Shown here piece by piece: positions 32,890-41,220 of a DNA stretch of 64,000 nucleotides (position 1 is its first letter; the number at the start of each line of letters is the position of its first letter). Under the pieces are notes generated by a model. The model was not told the DNA's origin and ran no database searches. It saw only the letters and a program-made list of their open reading frames with translations. This DNA is from Roseibium album (GTDB lineage: Bacteria; Pseudomonadota; Alphaproteobacteria; Rhizobiales; Stappiaceae). A program made the position numbers and the translations under genes. Location of the stretch: positions 147,885-211,884 of the forward strand of contig CXTY01000013.1 in assembly GCA_001404055.1 (NCBI GenBank). The letters run 5' to 3'.

Positions 32890-34095
32890 ATGGAAAGTGC
32901 CGATATTAAGCCCAACGGTCAAAATACCGATAAGACCCGTTTCCAGACTTTTCTAATTGGCCTGACAGCGCTTGCAATCGGCGCGGCTTTTCTGGGACTG
33001 GTCTGGGATTATCTGATTGCACTTTTTCTTGCTTCCGTTTTCAGCGCGATGGCCTCGCCGCTCTACAGGTGGATCTATCGCCACCTTGGTGAGCGAAAAA
33101 ACCTGTCCGTGGGCGTAACACTATTTGCGCTGGCAATCGGTTTGTTGCTGCCCCTGTCTCTCATAATTGTTCTTGGTGCTCAGCAAGCAGCAAGTGTTGC
33201 GCTTGAGGTGACGGCCTGGGTTGAGAATCTCGATCTTCCCGCGATTGAGAAGTCTTTGCCTTCCTGGATTCCGTTCAAGGTCGACTTTGCTCAATGGGGT
33301 GCGACAATCGCGACCAAGGTTGGTCAGGCTGCGGGTCAGATCGCGGACTTTTTTGTCACCGCACTTTCACAGGCGACACGCGGAACGGTGCGGTTTTTTC
33401 TGAATCTGTTCATCATGGTCTATGCGATGATTTTCTTTCTGCCGCAGAAGACCAACATGTTCATTCAGTTGCTCGCGCATACAGGTCTGCCGGAAGACAC
33501 TCAGAAAAGTCTTGGAACCCGCGTAATTTCGATCAGTCGCGCGACAATAAAGGGCACTTTTCTCATCGGTGTAACGCAGGGACTTCTCGGTGGATTAGGG
33601 TTCTGGGCTACTGGATTGTCCGGCGCAGCGTTCTGGGGTTGCGTCATGGCCGTCCTGTCGGTCATTCCAGGGATCGGTCCGACCCTCGTTCTCATCCCCG
33701 GTGTCATCGTTCTTGCAGCGAATGATCAATATGTTGCAGCGGTCGGTCTAGCCGTCTGGACTGGCCTTGCAGTCACCACCGTGGACAATTTGTTGCGTCC
33801 GATCCTCGTGGGTCGCGATACCCAGATGCCTGATCTTCTGGTTCTGGTCAGCACCTTTGGTGGGCTGGCGGCGTTTGGTGCTGTTGGTCTTGTTCTTGGA
33901 CCTGTCATCGCCGGCCTGTTCATTACAATATGGAGCGTTCTTGAAGATCACCTGCAGGCAGACGGCTTGTCAGACAAACCAACAGAAACTCCTCCTGATA
34001 CGAACGAATCTTCGGAAGTCTCAAATCGAATTCACGAGTTACAGCAAGAACTCGCTGATCTTAAGGGGCAACGCGAGGCCCCTGAAACGAATTGA
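32890..34095 (+). CDS. AI-2E family transporter (UPF0118 permease)
   Basis: 401 residues with about seven to eight hydrophobic segments. The conserved core near residues 255-275 (V-L-S-V-I-P-G-I-G-P-T-L-V-L-I-P) and L-L-R-P-I-L-V-G-R-D are family hallmarks. Members of this family have been linked to AI-2 export, Na+/H+ antiport and other roles, so the substrate is open. A C-terminal Glu-rich helical tail follows the last membrane segment. Divergent from the yqjD-like gene with 145 bp between. Confidence 0.88.
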   Translation: MESADIKPNGQNTDKTRFQTFLIGLTALAIGAAFLGLVWDYLIALFLASVFSAMASPLYRWIYRHLGERKNLSVGVTLFALAIGLLLPLSLIIVLGAQQAASVALEVTAWVENLDLPAIEKSLPSWIPFKVDFAQWGATIATKVGQAAGQIADFFVTALSQATRGTVRFFLNLFIMVYAMIFFLPQKTNMFIQLLAHTGLPEDTQKSLGTRVISISRATIKGTFLIGVTQGLLGGLGFWATGLSGAAFWGCVMAVLSVIPGIGPTLVLIPGVIVLAANDQYVAAVGLAVWTGLAVTTVDNLLRPILVGRDTQMPDLLVLVSTFGGLAAFGAVGLVLGPVIAGLFITIWSVLEDHLQADGLSDKPTETPPDTNESSEVSNRIHELQQELADLKGQREAPETN

Positions 34096-34267
34096 TCGAC
34101 ATATCTTTTGCTAAAGTGAACAATAACCAAGCGTGGAAAAAATTAAATTTTTCGTAGGCTGTTGACCAAGCGTCAATTTCAGCATTTGATTACGCTCGCC
34201 GACAACCAAAGCATTGGCGTAACAACGTTTTTGAAGAATGCGCGATGCACCTTGGAAGGACTGAGAC

Positions 34268-35854
34268 ATGAATTTTCGAATACGAACATTTGCCAGCAGA
34301 TTGGCCGTTTGTGCAGTCGGGGCGTTTGCATTTTCCGGTCTAACGCCCGCGCTGGCGCAATCAAATGAAAAGCCGAACATCCTTGTTATCTGGGGCGATG
34401 ATATTGGCCAATCCAATATCTCTGCCTATACATTTGGTCTCATGGGCTACAAGACGCCGAACATTGATCGTGTTGCCGATGAAGGCATGATGTTCACTGA
34501 TTATTACGGCGAGCAGTCATGCACAGCAGGCCGGTCCTCCTACATAATGGGACAAAGTGTTTTCCGCACAGGGCTCTCCAAAGTGGGACTTCCAGGTGCC
34601 GATCTCGGTATTCGCGAAGAAGATCCGACGATCGCTGGGCTATTGAAAGCTGAAGGGTATGTCACTGGCCAATTTGGAAAAAACCACCTTGGGGACAAGG
34701 ACGAACATCTTCCCACGAACCATGGCTTCGACGAATTTTTCGGTAATCTGTACCATTTGAACGCTGAAGAAGAGCCGGAAAACGAAGATTACCCAGGCGA
34801 CATGGTGTTGGCTGATGGTCGCACGTTTCGCGAAGCATTTGGTCCGCGCGGTGTGATCAAATCATCTGCAGATGGCTCGATCGAAGATACTGGACCGTTG
34901 ACGAAAAAGCGCATGGAAACAGTTGACGACGAGAGTGTCGTTGCAGCCATCGATTTCATTAAACGCGCGAATGATCAAGGCAAACCGTTTTATGTCTGGT
35001 GGAACGGAACGCGTATGCATTTCCGCACCCACGTCAAGGACGAATTACGGGGTGTGTCTGGTCAGGACGAATATTCGGACGGCATGGTTGAACATGACAT
35101 GCATGTCGGCCAACTGTTAGATGTTCTTGATGAACTCGGCATAGCCGACAACACAATCGTTCACTATTCAACCGACAACGGACCGCACTACAACACCTGG
35201 CCGGATGCTGCTTCTACGCCCTTCTTTGGAGAGAAGAACACCAACTGGGAAGGCGGTTGGCGGGTTCCCTCCATGGTTCGCTGGCCTGGGAAAATCGAAG
35301 CTGGAGCAGTTTCCAACCAGATCATGCACCATATGGATTGGTTGCCGACTTATCTTGCTGCCGCAGGCGTCCCGGACATAAAGGAACAGCTAAAAGAAGG
35401 CGGTGTCCAGGCGATTGGTCGCGAATACAAGGTCCATCTTGATGGATACAATTTTCTGCCACACATCACTGGTCAGGATGACAAAGGCCCGCGTGCTGAA
35501 ATCTTCTATTTCTCTGATGATGGTGATCTGACAGCTCTGCGTTGGAACGACTGGAAACTGCTGTTCATGGAGCAGAAGGAATACAAAACCTTCAGAGCGT
35601 GGATCGAGCCATTCACACCGCTGCGTTTGCCTTTGATCTTCAACTTGCGCCGCGATCCTTATGAACGCTCCTATCAGACATCCAATACCTATTACGATTG
35701 GCTGCTCGACAGGGCATATCTGCTGGTTCCAGCTCAACAATACGTTGGAAATTTCCTGGCAACATTCAAGGAATTCCCACCGCGCCAGAAAGCGGCAAGT
35801 TTCTCTCTTGACCAGGTCATGGAAAAACTCAGCACACCAGGTGGTGCTCAATAA
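34268..35854 (+). CDS. Periplasmic arylsulfatase (sulfatase family)
   Basis: 528 residues. A signal peptide (cleavage near P-A-L-A-Q, residue 31) is followed by N-I-L-V-I-W-G-D-D-I-G-Q, the metal-binding Asp pair. Q-S-C-T-A-G-R-S-S holds C85 in the C-x-A-x-R motif that is converted to formylglycine, and the later G-K-N-H-L-G-D and S-T-D-N-G-P-H also fit a type I sulfatase. Activity needs a formylglycine-generating enzyme, which is not in this window. A hairpin lies just after the stop. Substrate unknown; marine sulfated glycans are a guess from likely habitat. Confidence 0.9.
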   Translation: MNFRIRTFASRLAVCAVGAFAFSGLTPALAQSNEKPNILVIWGDDIGQSNISAYTFGLMGYKTPNIDRVADEGMMFTDYYGEQSCTAGRSSYIMGQSVFRTGLSKVGLPGADLGIREEDPTIAGLLKAEGYVTGQFGKNHLGDKDEHLPTNHGFDEFFGNLYHLNAEEEPENEDYPGDMVLADGRTFREAFGPRGVIKSSADGSIEDTGPLTKKRMETVDDESVVAAIDFIKRANDQGKPFYVWWNGTRMHFRTHVKDELRGVSGQDEYSDGMVEHDMHVGQLLDVLDELGIADNTIVHYSTDNGPHYNTWPDAASTPFFGEKNTNWEGGWRVPSMVRWPGKIEAGAVSNQIMHHMDWLPTYLAAAGVPDIKEQLKEGGVQAIGREYKVHLDGYNFLPHITGQDDKGPRAEIFYFSDDGDLTALRWNDWKLLFMEQKEYKTFRAWIEPFTPLRLPLIFNLRRDPYERSYQTSNTYYDWLLDRAYLLVPAQQYVGNFLATFKEFPPRQKAASFSLDQVMEKLSTPGGAQ

Positions 35855-35874
35855 ACATGGCACTTGTTGTCTTA

Positions 35875-35907
35875 GCCCTGGGCGGTACATCTTGTGCTGC
35901 CCAGGGC
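35875..35907 (+). terminator. Hairpin after the arylsulfatase gene
   Basis: A perfect 9-bp stem GCCCTGGGC / GCCCAGGGC with a 15-base loop, 20 bp past the stop. The following sequence is only mildly T-rich. Confidence 0.5.
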
Positions 35908-36022
35908 AATTTCGGTTTAATTATTGAGTTAACAAGACTGGCTTTTACTGCGTGGTCTGCATTCTTAATTGGCATCAGTTGGATCCGTAAGACAGATTTC
36001 AAAATTTGGAGTGGGTATCAGC

Positions 36023-37717
36023 ATGGCAAACTTGAAAACCAATATAGCCATTGCCTGTCTCGCTTCTTTGTGTACCTCGGGTACGATTGCCAATGCGCAG
36101 GACGGTCTTCCAAAACTTGTCTTGCAGATCACGGTGGATCAATTGCGTGGCGACCTGATCGACCGGAACATTTCGCATTTTGGTGACGGCGGTTTTCGCC
36201 ATCTTCTGGACTACGGCACTTACTTCTCTGATGCTCACCACAGGCATGCCAACACCGAAACCATTGTTGGCCATACAACGCTTGCGACCGGGACCGACCC
36301 GGCAGTCCACGGCATGGTTGCCAACCTCTGGTTCGATCGTAGGACTGGAACACCCTTCTACAACGTTCAGGATCCTGATTACCCGTTGCTGGCACAAGCA
36401 GGCGTAGACCAGTCAACCGAAATCGACCCGACCCAGAGAGCGGCAACATCGGATGGTCGCTCACCTTCTGCCATCTTGTCTTCTACGTTGTCTGATGAAA
36501 TTGCGATTGCGAACGCAGGAAACTCGAAAATATTCGGCGTGTCCGTCAAGGACCGAGGGGCGATCTCAATGGCCGGGCACTCGGGAAAGGCCTATTGGTT
36601 TTCCAAAAGCGAAGGGCGGTTCGTTACCTCCAGCTATTATCTGGACGCTTATCCAGACTGGGTGAACAACTGGAACGACAGCGGTCATGTCATGGCCTAT
36701 GCTGACAAGGCGTGGGAGCTGAAAGACAGCATCGAGACCTATCGCTTCGGCGAGATGGATGACGTGGAGTGGGAAACCGATTTTCCGGGTTTTGGCCGAG
36801 TTTTTCCGCACCCGTACGATCAAAGCGGTGTCAAGTACTACACCACGCTTCTAACCTTGAGTCCGGCTGGCGATGAACTGACTGCTGAGTTTGCAAAAAC
36901 GCTAATCGATGAGGAGAAGCTCGGAGAAGATGACGTCACGGACTATCTCGCCGTCAGCTTTTCTTCGACAGACTATGTCGGTCACATCTTCGGGCCTTCC
37001 AGTCTTGAGGCTGAAGACAATTTGCGGCGTCTGGACAGGACGCTAGCTGGTCTGCTCGCGCATGTTGACCAAAAAATTGGCCTTCAAAATACCTTGGTTG
37101 TATTAGCCGCCGATCATGGAGCAGCTGAGGTTCCAGGTTATTTGAACTCACTCGGCATTCCTGCCAGCTACTTCAGCTTTGATGCAGTAGACAAACAACC
37201 AGCAGCAGAAAGCCTGAAGAAGGAATTCGGCGTTGCTCAGGAATTGATCGAGAATTTCTCTCAGCCCTATGTCTATTTGAATGAAGACCTTATCGACCAA
37301 AAGGGATTGGACAAATCAGTTGTGGCTCGGCGGTTAGCCGAAGAGCTTCAGAAGATGCCAGGAATTGCGTTTGCGATTTCCAGTGACGATCTCAGATCAG
37401 GCCAGGTTGCAAAAACGCCAATAAGCGAAGCCGTTCTTGCAAATTTCCATTCCGAACGGTCCGGAGATGTCTACATCGTTTTTGAGCCTCATTGGTTCGT
37501 TGGAGATATGGATGGACTGCAAGTTGCTTCACATCACGGGTCCCCCTGGTCGTATGACACACATGTTCCAATAGTTTTCGCGGGCCCCGGGATTGACCAC
37601 AAAAGGATCGGGCGACGCGTTGAAACTGTCGATCTGGCGCCCACAATCTCTGCCCTGCTCAAGATCAAGGCGCCTAGCGGAGCACGCGGAAAGGTTCTGA
37701 CCGAAGTGCTGCCCTGA
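36023..37717 (+). CDS. PafA-like alkaline phosphatase/phosphodiesterase superfamily protein
   Basis: 564 residues with a signal peptide (cleavage near I-A-N-A-Q). The alkaline phosphatase superfamily metal sites are visible: I-T-V-D-Q-L-R-G-D-L, the nucleophile region N-T-E-T-I-V-G-H-T-T with T80 in the position of the PafA Thr, S-S-T-D-Y-V-G-H, L-A-A-D-H-G-A-A-E, and S-H-H-G-S-P. It is a periplasmic phosphomonoesterase or diesterase, closest in motif to phosphate-irrepressible PafA. I take ATG at 36023 because it gives a clean signal peptide. It ends 33 bp before moxR on the same strand. Confidence 0.85.
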   Translation: MANLKTNIAIACLASLCTSGTIANAQDGLPKLVLQITVDQLRGDLIDRNISHFGDGGFRHLLDYGTYFSDAHHRHANTETIVGHTTLATGTDPAVHGMVANLWFDRRTGTPFYNVQDPDYPLLAQAGVDQSTEIDPTQRAATSDGRSPSAILSSTLSDEIAIANAGNSKIFGVSVKDRGAISMAGHSGKAYWFSKSEGRFVTSSYYLDAYPDWVNNWNDSGHVMAYADKAWELKDSIETYRFGEMDDVEWETDFPGFGRVFPHPYDQSGVKYYTTLLTLSPAGDELTAEFAKTLIDEEKLGEDDVTDYLAVSFSSTDYVGHIFGPSSLEAEDNLRRLDRTLAGLLAHVDQKIGLQNTLVVLAADHGAAEVPGYLNSLGIPASYFSFDAVDKQPAAESLKKEFGVAQELIENFSQPYVYLNEDLIDQKGLDKSVVARRLAEELQKMPGIAFAISSDDLRSGQVAKTPISEAVLANFHSERSGDVYIVFEPHWFVGDMDGLQVASHHGSPWSYDTHVPIVFAGPGIDHKRIGRRVETVDLAPTISALLKIKAPSGARGKVLTEVLP

Positions 37718-37750
37718 TTTTTCTATATTTCGCAAGACTGGAAGTTGCCG

Positions 37751-38761
37751 ATGACAGATGCCCTCAAGCAGGTTCAAGACCTCAAGGCCCGCATGCAGAC
37801 CTCTATCATCGGTCAGGAAGGTGTAATTGACCGCCTGATCATTGGTCTTCTGGCGAACGGTAACTTGTTAGTCGAAGGTTTGCCGGGGTTGGCAAAGACG
37901 CGCGCCATCAAGGCGCTGGCAAAGAATATTGAGGCCGACTTCAGCCGTATTCAGTTCACACCCGATCTGTTGCCTTCTGATGTGACGGGAACAGAAGTTT
38001 ACCATCAGTCTGGCGGTACCGGCACATTCAGGTTCGAGCAAGGTCCCATCTTCGCCAATATAGTCCTCGCGGATGAAATCAATCGTGCACCTGCAAAGGT
38101 TCAGGCGGCATTGCTGGAAGCCATGGAGGAGCGGCAGGTGACCGTTTCAGGCACCACGCACAAGATGGAACCGTTGTTCATGGTGATGGCAACGCAGAAC
38201 CCGGTTGAGCAGGAAGGCACTTACCCCCTGCCCGAGGCTCAGATGGACCGGTTCTTGATGCATGTGCTGATTACCTACCCGCCCGTAGAAGACGAAGTGA
38301 AAGTGATCCAGCTTGTGCGTGGTGAAGAAAAGTCTGCGCTTCAGCCGCAAAGCAAGGCTGAGGTCGACGGGAAAACAGTCCCAAAGGAAAAACCGGCGCC
38401 AATTCCACAAGACGCAGTGTTTGCTGCGCGTGAAGAAATCAGCAAAATTCATGTCTCGGATGCTATCGAGCGCTATATGGCTGATCTCGTCTATGCAACC
38501 AGAACCCCGGAACTTTATACTGAAGAACTCGCGCGATGGATCGAGATTGGGGCAAGCCCACGCGCCTCTCTGGCACTCGACAAGTGCGGTCGTGCACATG
38601 CCTGGCTGTCCGGGCGCGACTATGTCGACCCAATAGATGTGCGCGCAATCGCGCACGATGTCTTTCGTCACCGTCTGGCCTTAAGTTTTGAAGCGGAAGG
38701 CGATGGTATCTCGCCAGATAAGGTCGTCGATGAAATCGTGTCACAAGTCGCCTTGACCTGA
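37751..38761 (+). CDS. MoxR family AAA+ ATPase
   Basis: 336 residues. Walker A is the MoxR form G-L-P-G-L-A-K-T, Walker B I-V-L-A-D-E-I-N-R-A, then A-L-L-E-A-M-E-E-R and M-A-T-Q-N-P-V-E-Q-E-G-T-Y-P-L-P-E-A-Q-M-D-R-F, all classic. MoxR proteins act as chaperone-like ATPases with von Willebrand A partners, which follow here. ATG at 37751 is six bases after TGGAAG; the TTG at 37745 overlaps that site. First clear gene of the moxR-bat operon. Confidence 0.95.
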   Translation: MTDALKQVQDLKARMQTSIIGQEGVIDRLIIGLLANGNLLVEGLPGLAKTRAIKALAKNIEADFSRIQFTPDLLPSDVTGTEVYHQSGGTGTFRFEQGPIFANIVLADEINRAPAKVQAALLEAMEERQVTVSGTTHKMEPLFMVMATQNPVEQEGTYPLPEAQMDRFLMHVLITYPPVEDEVKVIQLVRGEEKSALQPQSKAEVDGKTVPKEKPAPIPQDAVFAAREEISKIHVSDAIERYMADLVYATRTPELYTEELARWIEIGASPRASLALDKCGRAHAWLSGRDYVDPIDVRAIAHDVFRHRLALSFEAEGDGISPDKVVDEIVSQVALT

Positions 38762-38771
38762 GGAGCAAGAA

Positions 38772-39776
38772 TTGCGCGACCGAGCTGCATATACGCGGAG
38801 CGGATTGTCCGCATCGGCACCTACAAGGTCTGAGAGCAGAGACACGCGCGTCTGGGTCGACATCAAGCACTTGAGGTCCCTTGAAAATCGCGCGAAGGCC
38901 CTGCGCTTTTTGCCGAAGCAGCCAGCTGGCAGTGTTTTGAACGGGCGCCATGCCTCAAGGCTCAGGGGACGTGGGCTGAACTTTGAAGAATTGCGAGGTT
39001 ACCTGCCAGGAGACGACCCGCGCACCATTGACTGGAAGGTGACTGCCCGCACCGGCAAAGCGCATGTGAGGGTCTATAGCGAAGAGCGAGACCGCCCTGC
39101 GCTTTTGATCGTGGACCAAAGGATGTCCATGTTTTTCGGAACAAAGCTCAACATGAAATCGGTAACGGCCGCCGAAGCAGCTGCCTTGGCCGCATTCCGC
39201 GTTCTTGATCAAGGTGACAGGGTTGGCGGCGTTGTTTTTAGTGATGATTTTCTTGCCGAAATACACCCCAAGCGGAGCAGTTCCTCTCGCGACCAGTTTC
39301 TGCTGGCTCTGGAGCGTGCGAATGTAAATCTTCGTGCGGACCAAGTCCGGCCCGATGCTCCGATGATGCTTAATCGACCCCTTGAGATGGTTGCGCGCGC
39401 GGCGCGGCGTAATCATTTGGTTGTCGTGTTCAGCGACTTTGATGGCATAGATGAGCGAACCGGGAACTTGATCGGAAACATCGCGCGCCAGAATGACGTT
39501 ATCCTTTGTCCCGTTACCGATCCGATCTCTGAAGATATTCCAAAGGGATTGAAGATGGTTGTAACCGACGGCGAACTTCAGGTTGAATTGGATACAACGC
39601 GCAAGGACACTCACAAGCGGCTAGAAGAATTTGCTTCTGGAAGACTTGCCGATGTTCTTTCCTGGCAAAGAAAATATGGTCTTTCGATCATGCCTTTGAG
39701 CGCTGGCGAAGACACGGTTGTGCAAATGCGAAAACTGACCGGGTTGGGTCCCCGAAACACTGGAACACACCCATGA
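38772..39776 (+). CDS. DUF58 domain protein (degenerate vWA-like partner of MoxR)
   Basis: 334 residues. The DUF58 signature D-F-x-E-L-R-x-Y-x-x-G-D-x-x-R-x-I-D-W appears as N-F-E-E-L-R-G-Y-L-P-G-D-D-P-R-T-I-D-W-K, followed by Y-S-E-E-R-D. The vWA-like part follows (L-L-I-V-D-Q-R-M-S-M-F, lacking a full D-x-S-x-S). The start is TTG at 38772 with AGGAG seven bases upstream, 10 bp after the moxR stop. Its stop overlaps the next ATG (ATGA). Confidence 0.9.
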   Translation: MRDRAAYTRSGLSASAPTRSESRDTRVWVDIKHLRSLENRAKALRFLPKQPAGSVLNGRHASRLRGRGLNFEELRGYLPGDDPRTIDWKVTARTGKAHVRVYSEERDRPALLIVDQRMSMFFGTKLNMKSVTAAEAAALAAFRVLDQGDRVGGVVFSDDFLAEIHPKRSSSSRDQFLLALERANVNLRADQVRPDAPMMLNRPLEMVARAARRNHLVVVFSDFDGIDERTGNLIGNIARQNDVILCPVTDPISEDIPKGLKMVVTDGELQVELDTTRKDTHKRLEEFASGRLADVLSWQRKYGLSIMPLSAGEDTVVQMRKLTGLGPRNTGTHP

Positions 39777-40240
39777 AAGAAGAATGGAAGGGCCTCAATC
39801 TTGTTGAACTTTTTGATCTTCTGGAACCGATTCCGGAACCTGCCCCCGTTTCGATGATGCCTCAAACCGCTGGCTGGCTATGGTTGGCTCTGCTGTGCCT
39901 GGTCTTGTTGGCTGGAATTGTTTGGGTGTTAAGGAGACGTTGGAGAGAGAATGCGTATCGCCGACAGGCTCTTCTTGAACTCAAAAATACGACTGATCCA
40001 AGCGATCTCGCGATTCTCCTGAGACGAACCGCGCTGGTGGCGTATCCAAGAAAGCATGTGGCTTCGCTTCACGGGCCAGATTGGCTTGCTTTTCTGGATG
40101 ACACCTACCAAGGATCGGCCTTTTCCAGCGCTGCGGGCAAATCGCTTGTGGAAGCGCCCTATGTCAGGCGCGCTGAAGTTGAAGACCTCAAACCTCTTGT
40201 ACACACCTGGATAAAGTCGCATTGCAAAGGTGTACGATGA
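39773..40240 (+). CDS. DUF4381 domain protein
   Basis: 155 residues with one membrane segment (about 34-53) after an N-terminal Pro-rich P-I-P-E-P-A-P-V region, then a cytoplasmic helical part with R-x-A-L-V-A-Y-P. This small membrane protein is a regular member of MoxR/Bat operons, where it is thought to join the vWA proteins in the membrane. It overlaps both neighbours by ATGA, so its translation is coupled on both sides. Confidence 0.88.
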   Translation: MKEEWKGLNLVELFDLLEPIPEPAPVSMMPQTAGWLWLALLCLVLLAGIVWVLRRRWRENAYRRQALLELKNTTDPSDLAILLRRTALVAYPRKHVASLHGPDWLAFLDDTYQGSAFSSAAGKSLVEAPYVRRAEVEDLKPLVHTWIKSHCKGVR

Positions 40241-41220
40241 TTGAATTCACTCATCCACTCGTCTTTCTGATGTTGTCGCTGCCATTGGCGGTTTATCTGC
40301 TGGTGCCCCCACACCGTGAACAAGTCGCAGCGATGCGGTTTCCCTTCTTTCGGCGAGTTACAGAGGTTGTGCAACTTGAACCCAAGTCCGGGTCAGTCAT
40401 TTTCAATCGAACAACCGTTCAAAACATCTCGGCCATAATAATCTGGTGTCTGGTCGTCGCGGCATTGGCCCAACCCGAACGCGTCGGTGAGCCAATCGTT
40501 CAGGAAAAGGCGGCAAGAGACGTGATGCTTGCAATCGATATATCTGGATCCATGGACCAGAACGACTTCCTGAACACTGAAGGAGAGAGATTACAGAGGC
40601 TGGACGCGGTCAAGAATGTTGTTAGTGAGTTTATTAGTGCGCGTGACGGCGACCGCATTGCGCTGATTGTCTTTGGCACAAAGGCTTTCGTTCAGGCTCC
40701 CTTCACTGAAGACCTGAGTTCCGTACGGTCTTTATTGGACCAAACTGAAGTCGGAATGGCCGGACCGCATACCGTAATCGGTGATGCCATCGGGCTTGCC
40801 ATCAAGACGTTTCAGGCGAGCAAGATCGACGAAAAACTTCTGATATTGCTAAGTGATGGCGCTGATACCGGCAGTCGGATGACGCCGATCAACGCAGCAT
40901 CCATTGCAGCACGCGAGGGCATTGAAATCATTTCAGTTGGCGTTGGTGACCCGGATGGCTCGGGAGAGCAGCGAGTTGACGTTGCGGCCCTAGAAGATAT
41001 TGCTTCGGCCGCCAACGGCTCGTTCTATTTCGCCGATGATCAGGATGCCCTATCCGAAATATACGTCAGAATTGACGCCCAAACTCCACGAGAGGTCGAG
41101 ACAACCAGTTATCGCCCGCGTGACACGCTTGCCCACTACCTTTTAGGTACCGCACTTGTCTTAGGCTTGCTGACGCTTGGCGTATTGCAGGTTTCCAACC
41201 ACCGGCGGAAATCGGCATGA
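40237..41220 (+). CDS. BatA-like vWA membrane protein
   Basis: 327 residues. Membrane segments lie near residues 8-25 and 60-78, then a vWA domain, then a C-terminal membrane segment (about 295-318). The MIDAS motif is intact: L-A-I-D-I-S-G-S-M at the first site, with L-L-S-D-G-A-D-T-G at the third. The domain is therefore expected to bind Mg2+ and a partner protein. I chose ATG at 40237, which forms an ATGA with the DUF4381 stop, rather than a TTG 15 bp earlier. Confidence 0.92.
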   Translation: MIEFTHPLVFLMLSLPLAVYLLVPPHREQVAAMRFPFFRRVTEVVQLEPKSGSVIFNRTTVQNISAIIIWCLVVAALAQPERVGEPIVQEKAARDVMLAIDISGSMDQNDFLNTEGERLQRLDAVKNVVSEFISARDGDRIALIVFGTKAFVQAPFTEDLSSVRSLLDQTEVGMAGPHTVIGDAIGLAIKTFQASKIDEKLLILLSDGADTGSRMTPINAASIAAREGIEIISVGVGDPDGSGEQRVDVAALEDIASAANGSFYFADDQDALSEIYVRIDAQTPREVETTSYRPRDTLAHYLLGTALVLGLLTLGVLQVSNHRRKSA

